A stretch of DNA of 64,000 nucleotides from CAVTJL01 sp963735065 (lineage in GTDB: Bacteria > Pseudomonadota > Alphaproteobacteria > Geminicoccales > Geminicoccaceae): positions 127,510 through 191,509 of the forward strand of contig CAVTJL010000008.1 of the NCBI GenBank assembly GCA_963735065.1, in the 5' to 3' direction. Below, piece by piece: positions 56,740 through 64,000 of this stretch. A program made the position numbers and the translations under genes. Within the stretch, counting starts at the first letter, position 1. Every line of letters begins with the position of its first letter. The notes beneath the pieces were generated by a model. That model was not told the origin of the DNA, did not search any database, and was given only the letters and a program-made list of their open reading frames with translations.

Positions 56740-57141
56740 TTACCCTCGCAGCGTCTTCCACGGAGCCTCGCCGGCCACGTCGACCACCTCGTAGCCGACG
56801 GGCCCGACGCAGGGGCCGAGCATGGCGACGATCGTCGCAGGCTCGTCGCCGTCATTGAACGAGGCGTGCACGACGTTGGCCGGAATGAAGGCGGAATCGC
56901 CGGGGCCGAGGACGCGCTTCTCGCGCTCGATCCACTGCTCGATCTTCCCGCCCGTCACGAGGATCACCTCCTCCTGGTCGGGGTGCTTGTGGAAATCGTG
57001 CCCCTTGCCGGGATCGAAGCTGACGGCGATCACGGTGAGCTGCCTCGCCCCCGTGCTGGGCGGATCGCTGAGCCTGCTGGCGGTCCCGAACCCTTCGGCC
57101 TTGACCTCGTTCTCCGCCGCAATGACGAACTTACCGGGCAT
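56740..57141 (-). CDS. Cupin-domain protein
   Basis: 133-residue small beta-barrel. Metal-binding motif 1 gives H51, H53 and E57 in GHDFHKHPDQEEVILVTGG; motif 2 gives H92 with N96 in GDSAFIPANVVHASFN. GGGAGGG is six bases before the ATG. A single-domain cupin could be a dioxygenase, isomerase or sugar/organic-acid binding protein. Same strand as the lyase-type gene next to it. Confidence 0.88.
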   Translation of the reverse strand: MPGKFVIAAENEVKAEGFGTASRLSDPPSTGARQLTVIAVSFDPGKGHDFHKHPDQEEVILVTGGKIEQWIEREKRVLGPGDSAFIPANVVHASFNDGDEPATIVAMLGPCVGPVGYEVVDVAGEAPWKTLRG

Positions 57142-57224
57142 CCAAACCCTCCCTTCCTTCAGTCCCGTGACCCCCTCGGCGGGAGATCTTCCGGGCCTCG
57201 ATGGTTCCCGCCTCGACGGCCCTC

Positions 57225-58085
57225 CTACACCACATAGGCCTTGGCCGCCTCGTCGTACGCGCCATAGCCCAGCACGCCGCGCAGAGCCGAGAAGTCGAGG
57301 GCCGTGTCCGCCTCGGCCCCGCCTGCTGCCAGCGCCGCGAGCCCGGCCTGCATCGCCGCCACCACCGGCGAGAGCAGCCCTGTCGGGTAGGTGCCGATCT
57401 TGAGGCCCAGCTCGGCGGCACGGCTCTGGCTCGGTATCTCGCGTCCCGGGCCGGGCGAGAGCACGGAGAAGGAGGGCCGGCCGCCGGCCGCCGCCACCGC
57501 GCGCCGGATCTCGGCCTCGTCCGCGGGCGAATCGAGAAAAAGAATGTCGGCACCCTCCTCCACATACATCTCGATCCGCGCCACCGCCTCGTCGATCCCG
57601 AGCGTCGGGCGGCAGTCGGTGCGCGCCATGACGAGGATGCCCGAATCCCTGGCGGCGTCGACCGCGGCACGCACCTTCATCCGCACCTCCTCGCGCGGCA
57701 GGCAGGGCTTGCCCGCGGCGGTGAGCGCGCGTGGGGTCACCTTGTCCTCGATGAGGACGGCAGCCGCCCCCGCCTGGCCATAGGCGCGCACGGTGCGCTG
57801 CACGTTCATGGCGTTGCCGTAGCCGTGGTCGCCGTCGGCCAGGACCAGCAGCTCCGGTGCCGCGTTGCGCACCATGTCGAGCGAGTCCCGCATCTCGCCG
57901 AACGAGACGAGATCGAGGTCGGGCCCGCCCAGCCGGCTCGCGGCGACGCAGGAGCCCGAGAGAAAGGCGGTCTTGAAGCCGGCGCCCGCGGTGAGCTTGG
58001 CGCTGAGCCCGTCCCACACGGCCGGCATGACGACGAAGGCGGGCTCGGCGAGCAGCGCGCGCAGGCGTTCCGGAGGTGACATCAT
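57225..58085 (-). CDS. Isocitrate lyase/PEP mutase superfamily protein
   Basis: 286-residue TIM-barrel enzyme. Metal-binding LADGDHGYGN at 82-91 (D84, D86) and EDKVTPR at 113-119 in place of the KKCGH of isocitrate lyase. This pattern fits oxaloacetate decarboxylase, methylisocitrate-lyase-like or carboxyvinyl-phosphonate-related members. The reaction is probably C-C bond cleavage of a 2-oxo or hydroxy acid. Lies between the cupin and the SDR gene, all minus strand, suggesting one small catabolic unit with the sugar transporter. Confidence 0.85.
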   Translation of the reverse strand: MMSPPERLRALLAEPAFVVMPAVWDGLSAKLTAGAGFKTAFLSGSCVAASRLGGPDLDLVSFGEMRDSLDMVRNAAPELLVLADGDHGYGNAMNVQRTVRAYGQAGAAAVLIEDKVTPRALTAAGKPCLPREEVRMKVRAAVDAARDSGILVMARTDCRPTLGIDEAVARIEMYVEEGADILFLDSPADEAEIRRAVAAAGGRPSFSVLSPGPGREIPSQSRAAELGLKIGTYPTGLLSPVVAAMQAGLAALAAGGAEADTALDFSALRGVLGYGAYDEAAKAYVV

Positions 58086-58158
58086 CGATTTTCCTCGAGT
58101 GAGATCCGTGCCGGGCCGCAGGCACGGTCGGTGGTCGCTCTACCTTAGGGCGGCAGGA

Positions 58159-58935
58159 TCATCCGTGCGCGATATAGTCCATGCGGCCGCCGTCGACGGC
58201 CAGGACCTGGGAGGTGATCCAGCCCGATTCGGGTGCGGCCAGAAAGGCCACGGCGTTGGCGATGTCCTCGGGCTCGCCGATGCGGCCGGTCATCGCCCGC
58301 TCGGCGATGTTCTTCTCCACGGCCTCCCAGTCGCCGGCGCCGCGACCGCCCTGCGTCATGTCGGTGCGGACGAAGCCCGGCGCCACGCCGTTGACGGTGA
58401 TGCCGTCGCGGCCGAGCTCGAGCGCGAAGCGATGGGTGAGCATCGCAGCCCCTGCCTTGGTCGCGGCATAGAAGGCGTTGCCCGGCAGCGCCGTGCCGAT
58501 CCCGGCGATCGAGGTGACGTTGACGATCCGCCCGTAATGGCGCTGGCGCATGCCGCCCATCACCGCGCGCGTGGTGTTGACGATGCCGTTCACATTGACC
58601 TCGCGCATGCGCGCGAACGCGTCGGCGTCGTAATTGTCCAGCGTTCCCTGCCTGGCGATGCCGGCATTGTTGACGAGGATCGTCACCGGCCCGAGCTCCG
58701 CCTCGACGCGCCCGATCATGGCGGTCACGGCCTCGGCGTCCGAGACGTCCGCACCCACGGCGATGGCCCTGCCGCCGCCTGCCGTGATCTCGTCCCTCAC
58801 GGCCTCCGCGGCCTCGCTCCGGGCCGTGTAGTTGACGCAGACGGCAGCCCCGCGCCTGGCCAGCAGCAGCGCTATCGCGCGGCCGATGCCCCGCGACCCG
58901 CCGGTCACCACCGCCACCTGATCACTCCACGCCAT
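58159..58935 (-). CDS. Short-chain dehydrogenase/reductase (FabG-like)
   Basis: 258 residues of the classical SDR family. Cofactor motif TGGSRGIG at 11-18, VNNAGIARQGTL, and catalytic S142, Y156 and K160 (YAATK). A strong GGGGAGG is six bases before the ATG. The N45-like VNYTARS after the second strand suggests NADPH use. Resembles 3-oxoacyl-ACP/acetoacetyl-CoA reductases, but placement beside catabolic genes makes a sugar or hydroxyacid substrate equally likely. Confidence 0.9.
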   Translation of the reverse strand: MAWSDQVAVVTGGSRGIGRAIALLLARRGAAVCVNYTARSEAAEAVRDEITAGGGRAIAVGADVSDAEAVTAMIGRVEAELGPVTILVNNAGIARQGTLDNYDADAFARMREVNVNGIVNTTRAVMGGMRQRHYGRIVNVTSIAGIGTALPGNAFYAATKAGAAMLTHRFALELGRDGITVNGVAPGFVRTDMTQGGRGAGDWEAVEKNIAERAMTGRIGEPEDIANAVAFLAAPESGWITSQVLAVDGGRMDYIAHG

Positions 58936-59068
58936 GATCGCCTCCCCATGCTCAAGATGCATCTTCCCGGGCTGGCCCGAGCCCGCCCGACGTCGGCCCG
59001 GCCATTCTCGGGATTGATGCCAAGGACGTAAAGCTCAGGGGGGGCCTGCGGCCGGGAGGACGCTCTAT

Positions 59069-59836
59069 CTAGCCTTGCCTGCCGCCCCGTGCCGCTAGGA
59101 AGCGTTCCACCCAGCGCCTGCTCACCTCGTCCGCCAGCTTCGCGACGCCGGGCTCGACCCGGTCCGCCGCCCGGCTGTCCAGCCCCAGACGATCCAGCAG
59201 GATCCGCAAGGACTCCTTCGGCGCTGCGGAAAGCTCCTCGTAGGTGATCCGCAGCGGATCGATCCCGGACGCCGTGAGCCACTGCGTCCAATGGCGATCG
59301 TAGGCCGTCATGCGCTCGAGGCAGGTGGCGATCTCATGCTCGTCGTAGGTCGGCTCCTGCGGGGCCGAGAGACGCTCCAGCTCGGTTCCGTCGGGCGCTG
59401 CGTGCCAGAGCCCGGTCTGCTCTGCCTTCACATAGGAAACGGCCTGCTCGAGCTTGTCGCACCGCGTCAGATGCACGAAGAGCGTTCGACCGAAAGCGGC
59501 CCGGAAGCGCGCGGCGTCGCTCGGAAGTCCCGGGTGAAGGAGGGCGAGCTTCCGGACCAGGAAATCGAAGCTGTGCCTTTGCAGACGCAGCCCGAAGACG
59601 CCCGTATCTCGCGTCCCTGCGGCAAGGGCCGCCCGAAAAATCGCCTTCAGCTGCTCGGTTTCCGGTGCTGCAGGATCGTGCACGAGGCCCAGATAGGCAG
59701 CCCAGCCCGAGATCGAGGGCTGATGGAAGTAGGATTCCGGTTTCCCTGCCACCCCGGTCGCCGCCAGGAGCTTGCACAAGAGCGTGCTGCCGCTGCGCGG
59801 CGAGGTGCAGATCACGTAGGAATCGTATCGCGCCAC
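59069..59836 (-). CDS. Stf0-like sulfotransferase
   Basis: 255 residues. The PAPS 5'-phosphosulfate loop TSPRSGSTLLCKLL is at 11-24, VFGLRLQRHSFDFLV follows, and the 3'-phosphate region is FVHLTRCDKLEQAVSYVKAEQTGLWHA. This matches bacterial Stf0 (trehalose 2-sulfotransferase)/LPS-type sulfotransferases. Its first 25 bases overlap the end of the glycosyltransferase upstream, so the two are co-transcribed, suggesting sulfation of a glycan or glycolipid. Confidence 0.85.
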   Translation of the reverse strand: MARYDSYVICTSPRSGSTLLCKLLAATGVAGKPESYFHQPSISGWAAYLGLVHDPAAPETEQLKAIFRAALAAGTRDTGVFGLRLQRHSFDFLVRKLALLHPGLPSDAARFRAAFGRTLFVHLTRCDKLEQAVSYVKAEQTGLWHAAPDGTELERLSAPQEPTYDEHEIATCLERMTAYDRHWTQWLTASGIDPLRITYEELSAAPKESLRILLDRLGLDSRAADRVEPGVAKLADEVSRRWVERFLAARGGRQG

Positions 59837-60993
59837 GAAGCTGCTCCATCCACCCGCACCACTGGCGTCCGCTCCCCCGGATCGGCGTCGGCCGCCGCCG
59901 GCGACAGGGCAGGCACCGGAGAAAAAATGTCCTCAGAGGTCCTTGTCAGCCGGAGAAGCGCCTCGATCGCGTCCGCCGCCTCGGCGATGCCGGTGGGCGC
60001 GATGCCGGGCCCGCGCGCCGGCAGGTCGCGCTCCCGCAGCATCCGCGCCAGCTCGTCCGGATCCTTGGGCAGCGGGCGACCCAGCCCCAGCTCCACGATC
60101 CAGCGCTCGAGCCAGGGCGATTCGGGCCAGTCCGGCCGGGCAAGGAACAAGAGAGGCACGCCGTTGCAGGCGGCCTCGACCAGCATGCCGTAGCCCGTCT
60201 TCGTCACCACGAGATCGACGCTCGCCATGAGGTCGATGAAGGAGAAGGGCAGCTCGGTCAGCGGGATCATGCCGGGCCGCAGCGAGCGGTCGGCGAGCCA
60301 GGTGACGCCGGGAAGGGTAGGCAGCGCCGCCACCTCCGGTCCGGCCGGAATGCCGCCGAACGAGAGGAGGACCAAAAGCTCGTCCGCCGGCAGCCCCAGC
60401 GTGCCCAGCAGCGCGTCGCGGCGGCTCGTGCCGACGCGGCCGATGGGCCCCACCGGCCGGCGCCGCTCCAGCCACGTCATCGGCATGTGCGGCGTCGCCT
60501 GCAGGAACGCCCGGGCCGAGCGATAGGCCTGGCGCATCTGGGCCACCGCCTCGGGCGTCGCCACGGAAAAAGCCTCCGTCACGTCCGCCCAGTTGAGCGA
60601 GCACAGCGCCAGCGCCGGTATTTTGTCAGTTGCCGCCGCTGCGAGGCCGACATAGCCCACATCCGAGAGCAGCAGGTCCGGCTGCAGGCGGGCCAGCGCC
60701 GCCGCCTCCCGCGCCACCACGGCCGGCCAGTCCCGATGCAGGGCCGCATAGGCAGCGCTGCTCGCCTCCCGGTCCACGCTCACCGGCCCCTGCATCGCGA
60801 GGCCGACGTCCGGCGGCGGCGCCATGAGCTCGAAGGGCATCGGCAGCATGGAGAGGAGATGCGTGCGCGGCACCGCCGTGCGCAGCGTGAGGCGCAGATC
60901 GGGCAGGCGGGCGGCCAGCGCCTTCAGAACGGGCGCCACCTGGCCCGCATGGCCGAAGCCGTGGCCCGAGATGTCGACGACGAGATGCGGCAT
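59812..60993 (-). CDS. MurG/UGT-like glycosyltransferase family protein
   Basis: 393 residues of GT-B type. N-terminal HLVVDISGHGFGHAGQVAPVLKAL (donor/acceptor loop), then VLLSFGGIP and the C-terminal nucleotide-sugar-binding stretch SVDLVVTKTGYGMLVEAACNGVPLLFLARPDWPE, a close fit to the UDP-sugar site of MurG-like and L-arabinokinase-associated transferases. ATG chosen at the first conserved strand. The 3' end overlaps the sulfotransferase start by 25 bases. Confidence 0.82.
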   Translation of the reverse strand: MPHLVVDISGHGFGHAGQVAPVLKALAARLPDLRLTLRTAVPRTHLLSMLPMPFELMAPPPDVGLAMQGPVSVDREASSAAYAALHRDWPAVVAREAAALARLQPDLLLSDVGYVGLAAAATDKIPALALCSLNWADVTEAFSVATPEAVAQMRQAYRSARAFLQATPHMPMTWLERRRPVGPIGRVGTSRRDALLGTLGLPADELLVLLSFGGIPAGPEVAALPTLPGVTWLADRSLRPGMIPLTELPFSFIDLMASVDLVVTKTGYGMLVEAACNGVPLLFLARPDWPESPWLERWIVELGLGRPLPKDPDELARMLRERDLPARGPGIAPTGIAEAADAIEALLRLTRTSEDIFSPVPALSPAAADADPGERTPVVRVDGAASWRDTIPT

Positions 60994-61372
60994 GACCGGC
61001 GGCGAGCCTTTCCGAGAAGCCAGAAAGCGGCGACGGCCCAAAGCCTAGCGGCGGACGCGTCCCGGCGCTCCTTGAAACTTGGTCGCCCCCTCGGACTCAT
61101 CGCCCTGTGCCGGCGGGACCTGCCTCGAGATCTCGCAAACATAAGCGACAGATCATGACAAGATGGTCACGCTCGCCCCGGCCCTCGCGCATGTGGTCGA
61201 CAGGTGCTCGCTCCCGCGCTACGCAGATATGGCCTGGTACTTGCGAGACGGGACGCGTGGGCTCGACCGCGCCGGGCCGACAAAGAAAAGAAGCATCCGT
61301 GGCCATGTGCAGGCTCGCCATGGCCGGGCGGGGATTTTGTCCCGTCCGCTCATGGCGTCTCGGGAGATTGCC
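60994..61372. other. 379-base spacer between divergent genes
   Basis: No open frame here resembles a protein. It should carry the promoters of the glycosyltransferase (minus) and the permease (plus). The least GC-rich part is around 61135-61165. A short CGGG-N8-CCCG repeat sits at 61329-61344. I see no RNA gene or terminator. Confidence 0.5.
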
Positions 61373-63008
61373 ATGAGCATCGGAACGGATGTTGCGCAAG
61401 GATTGGGGGTAGGCTCGGCCGGATCGGGCAGCAAGCTCAGACGCGAGGCCGGGATCATCGGGCTGCTCTACGCCGGCGTCGGCGGCATGATCGGGTCGGG
61501 CTGGCTGTTCGGGCCGCTGCATGCGGCCAAGCAGGCGGGGCCGCTCAGCATCTGGTCCTGGGTGATCGGCGGCGTGGCGGTGCTGTTCCTGGCCTTCGTC
61601 TATGCCGAGCTCGCCACCATGTTCCCGCGCAGCGGTGCCCTCGTCCATATGAGCCGCCTCAGCCACGGCGTGCTGGTCGGCCGCATCTGGAGCTGGATCC
61701 TCATCCTCGCCTACGTCACCATCCCGCCGGTCGAGGCGATGGCCATCATCGGCTACGCCAACGCCTACGTCCCCGGCCTCATGGACCCGACCACGAGCGT
61801 GCTCACGGCCAAGGGCTTCTGGGTCGCCGTGGCCGTGCTGGCCGTGATGGTCGGCGCTCAACTTCATGGTGGTGCGCCTCGTCCTGCACGTGAACAGCAC
61901 CGCCACCTGGTGGAAGATCGCGGTGCCCATCGGCACGATCCTCGTGCTGCTGGCCTACTCCTACCATCCGGAGAACCTCTCGACCCTGCCGCCCACGCAT
62001 GGCGTCCAGGGCATCTTCACCGCCGTCTCCACCGCCGGCGTCTTCTTCAGCCTCTTCGGCTTCCGCCAGGCGATCGACCTCGCCGGCGAGACCGCCAACC
62101 CGGGCAAATATCTGCCCATCGCCATCATCGGCACCGTCATCCTCGGCGCCATCCTCTATATCGGCCTGCAGGCGGCCTTCCTCCTCGCGATCGAGCCGCA
62201 GATGCTGGCCAAGGGCGGCTGGAGCGCCCTTCACTTCGCCAACATCACCGGCCCCTTCGCCGGCCTCGCCGTGCTGATCGGCGCCACCTGGTGGGGGGTG
62301 ATCCTCTACGTCGACGCCATCATCTCGCCCGGCGCCTGCGGCTTCATCTACGCCACCACCACCTCGCGCATCATCATGGCCACCGGCGAGACGCGCGACA
62401 TGCCGGGCGTGGTCGGCAACGTGAACGGCTTCGGCGTGCCCTGGGTGGCGCTCATCGCCACCTTCATCGTCGGCGCCGTCTTCTTCTTTCCCTTCCCGAC
62501 CTGGCAAAAGCTGGTCGGCTACATCTCCTCGATCACTGTCTTGTCCTACGGCATCGGCCCGATCGTGCTCCTGGGCCTGCGCCTCGCCATGCCCGAGGAG
62601 AAGCGCGCCTTCCGTCTCAAGGGTGCGTGGGTCGTGGCGCCGATTGCCTTCATCGTCTCCAACCTGATCATCCTGTGGGCAGGCTTCGGCACGGCCGATT
62701 TCCTCTTTGCGCTGCTGCTGGCACTCTTCGTGGTCTACGCCGCCTACTATTTCCTCGTGCGGCGCGGCAGCCACGAGGATTTCGGCTGGCGGACCACCTG
62801 GTGGCTCGTGCCCTATTTCGGCGGCATGTGGCTCATCAGCGCCATCGGGCCCACCGACCTCGGCGGCTACGGCCTCCTCTCGATGCTGTGGGCCAGCATC
62901 GTCGTCGCGATCCTCAGCCTCGCCATCCTGGCGCTGGCGCTGAAGACCTCGATGTCGAACGAGGAGGTGCGCAGGACCGCAGCCGAGATGGCGGCCCTCA
63001 CACCCTGA
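61373..63008 (+). pseudogene. APC-family amino acid permease, reading frame broken by one extra base
   Basis: Twelve-helix cation/amino-acid symporter. The N-terminal frame gives MSIGTDVAQG, EAGIIGLLYAGVGGMIGSGWLFG and WVIGGVAVLFLAFVYAELATMFPRSGALVHM, and reaches VAVAVLAVMVG. The rest resumes one frame later as LNFMVVRLVLHVNSTATWWKIAVPIGT and continues to ALTP. Skipping one base at about 61856 restores about 544 residues, normal for the family. GGGAG precedes the ATG. The first frame stays open past the break for the rest of the window, so the fault is easily missed. Likely an error in the sequence. Substrate unknown. Confidence 0.85.
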
Positions 63009-63169
63009 GGCCCCCACACCCTGCGGTCATGACCGGTCGCCCGGGCCCGCAACCCAGCGGGCTCGGGCAGCGGCCGACGGGCGTCGCCACCCCTCGGCCC
63101 CTTGCCGGGCGGCGCCGTCCGCGGCATGCCCTGGGTCGCAGCATCCGCGACCCCATCAGGCAGCACCTC

Positions 63170-64000
63170 ATGCCCCTTCTCCGCCCGGGCGACCTCGTCC
63201 GCTTCGTCTCGCCCGCCAGCCGCCCCGATCCCGAGGGAATCGAGCGCCGCGCCGCGGTCCTGCGCGGCTGGGGCCTCGCGGTCGAGGTGGCGCCGCACGC
63301 CTTCGACAAGCTGGGCTACCTCGCCGGCTCCGACGACGACCGCCTCTCCGACCTCACGGCCGCCCTTCTCGACCCCGCCGTGCGCGCCGTCCTCGCGACC
63401 CGCGGCGGCAAGGGCTCCTACCGCATCGCCCACCGCCTGCCGTTCGAGGCGATCGCCCGCGACCCGAAGCCCCTCGTCGGCTTCAGCGACATCACCGCCC
63501 TGCAGCTCATCCTCCAGCACCGCTGCCGCACGACCAGCGTCCACGGCGCCCTCACCAGCGACGCCGAGGACAGGCTGAGCCCGGTTGCCGAGCGCTCGCT
63601 CCGCGCAGCACTGATGGAGGACGGCCCGATCGTCCTGAGCGCCGATCCGGCCATCGCCTCCGCCGCCCTGACCACGGCCGGCCGGGCCCAGGGCCCGCTG
63701 ATCGGCGGCAACCTCGACATGATCGCCACCTCCGCCGGCTGGGCCCTCCCGCCGCTCGCCGGCGCCATCCTCCTCATCGAATCCATCGGCCTCGCGATCG
63801 GCCAGCTCGACCGCGCCCTCACCATGCTGGTCCGCGCCGGCCACCTGGACGGCGTGGCCGGCATCGCCATCGGCCACATCATCGGCACACCCGCAAACCC
63901 GCCCCTCGACGCCATCACCCTCCTGCGCCACCACCTGGGTCCCCTCGGCGCCCCCATCCTGGGCGGCCTGCCGCTCGGCCACCACGCCGACGCCCGCTCG
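63170..64000 (+). CDS. LD-carboxypeptidase (peptidase S66, LdcA/MccF-like), 3' end missing
   Basis: 277 residues up to the window edge. Cytosolic enzyme that trims the terminal D-Ala from murein tetrapeptides during recycling, or detoxifies microcin-type conjugates. Visible: GDLVRFVSPASRPDPEG at the start, ATRGGKGSYRI, nucleophile S106 in VGFSDITAL, E204 in LLIESIG, and the base H271 in LPLGHHAD, so the Ser-Glu-His triad is complete. The last few residues lie outside. It follows the permease after 161 bases. Confidence 0.88.
   Translation, partial: MPLLRPGDLVRFVSPASRPDPEGIERRAAVLRGWGLAVEVAPHAFDKLGYLAGSDDDRLSDLTAALLDPAVRAVLATRGGKGSYRIAHRLPFEAIARDPKPLVGFSDITALQLILQHRCRTTSVHGALTSDAEDRLSPVAERSLRAALMEDGPIVLSADPAIASAALTTAGRAQGPLIGGNLDMIATSAGWALPPLAGAILLIESIGLAIGQLDRALTMLVRAGHLDGVAGIAIGHIIGTPANPPLDAITLLRHHLGPLGAPILGGLPLGHHADARS

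Overview
The window reads as a chromosome segment of a very GC-rich alphaproteobacterium (about 70% G+C by eye). Placement rests on the Usg family protein, the alphaproteobacterial style of GroEL, FabI and the ~180-kDa NAD-glutamate dehydrogenase, a zf-CHCC zinc-finger protein, a PmtA-like phospholipid methyltransferase and a class I PHA synthase. I would guess a Rhodospirillales/Geminicoccales-like lineage, but gene content alone cannot fix that. Coding density is high. Nothing looks like a phage, an insertion sequence, a CRISPR array or an integrated island.

Layout. 1-1.3 kb: end of a nitrate/sulfonate/taurine-type ABC transporter. 1.4-6.7 kb: a lone molybdopterin-binding oxidoreductase large subunit with a hairpin plus U-tract in its leader, a UbiH-type FAD monooxygenase and pyruvate kinase. 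6.9-13.5 kb: a MocR/PdxR regulator, a VOC protein, and an Opp/Dpp-type substrate-binding protein separated from its two permeases by an opposite-strand LpxL-like acyltransferase. 13.6-15.1 kb: comF, glutaredoxin, DUF1178. 15.1-23.8 kb: a seven-gene minus-strand run phaC - DUF3141 (PhaC-like triad) - two tandem paralogous small proteins - MaoC/Pta fusion - ackA - fabI. This links polyhydroxyalkanoate, acetyl-phosphate and fatty-acid chemistry and is the most interesting part of the window. 24-27 kb: DUF3108, a ROK/polyphosphate-glucokinase-like protein, zf-CHCC, an ABC ATPase and tRNA-Arg(CCG). 27.3-32.2 kb: NAD-glutamate dehydrogenase broken by one extra base. 32.4-35.7 kb: PmtA-like enzyme, GGDEF protein, OpgG. 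35.8-38.6 kb: a ribose/fructose-type ABC transporter. 38.7-41.3 kb: usg, and groESL with one good CIRCE, a second degenerate CIRCE and a clear terminator. 41.3-42.0 kb: a FitA/VapC toxin-antitoxin pair with an inverted repeat at its front. 42-46.6 kb: quinone oxidoreductase, serine hydrolase, 2-hydroxyacid dehydrogenase, a small membrane protein and a frameshifted GST. 46.7-49.7 kb: CrcB + DUF190, a lipid-kinase-like protein and an acetylpolyamine deacetylase-like protein. 49.9-53.3 kb: a large SAM-cyclase-ATPase. 53.5-58.9 kb: a sugar ABC transporter lacking its ATPase, then cupin, PEP-mutase/isocitrate-lyase-type and SDR genes. 59-64 kb: an overlapping sulfotransferase/glycosyltransferase pair, a frameshifted APC permease and an LD-carboxypeptidase cut by the window edge.

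Three genes (NAD-GDH, GST, APC permease) are each interrupted by a single extra base next to G/C runs. Removing that base restores a family-typical length in each case. This points to sequence or assembly error more than to real decay, but it needs checking against reads. Many long open frames opposite the real genes are composition shadows and have been left out.
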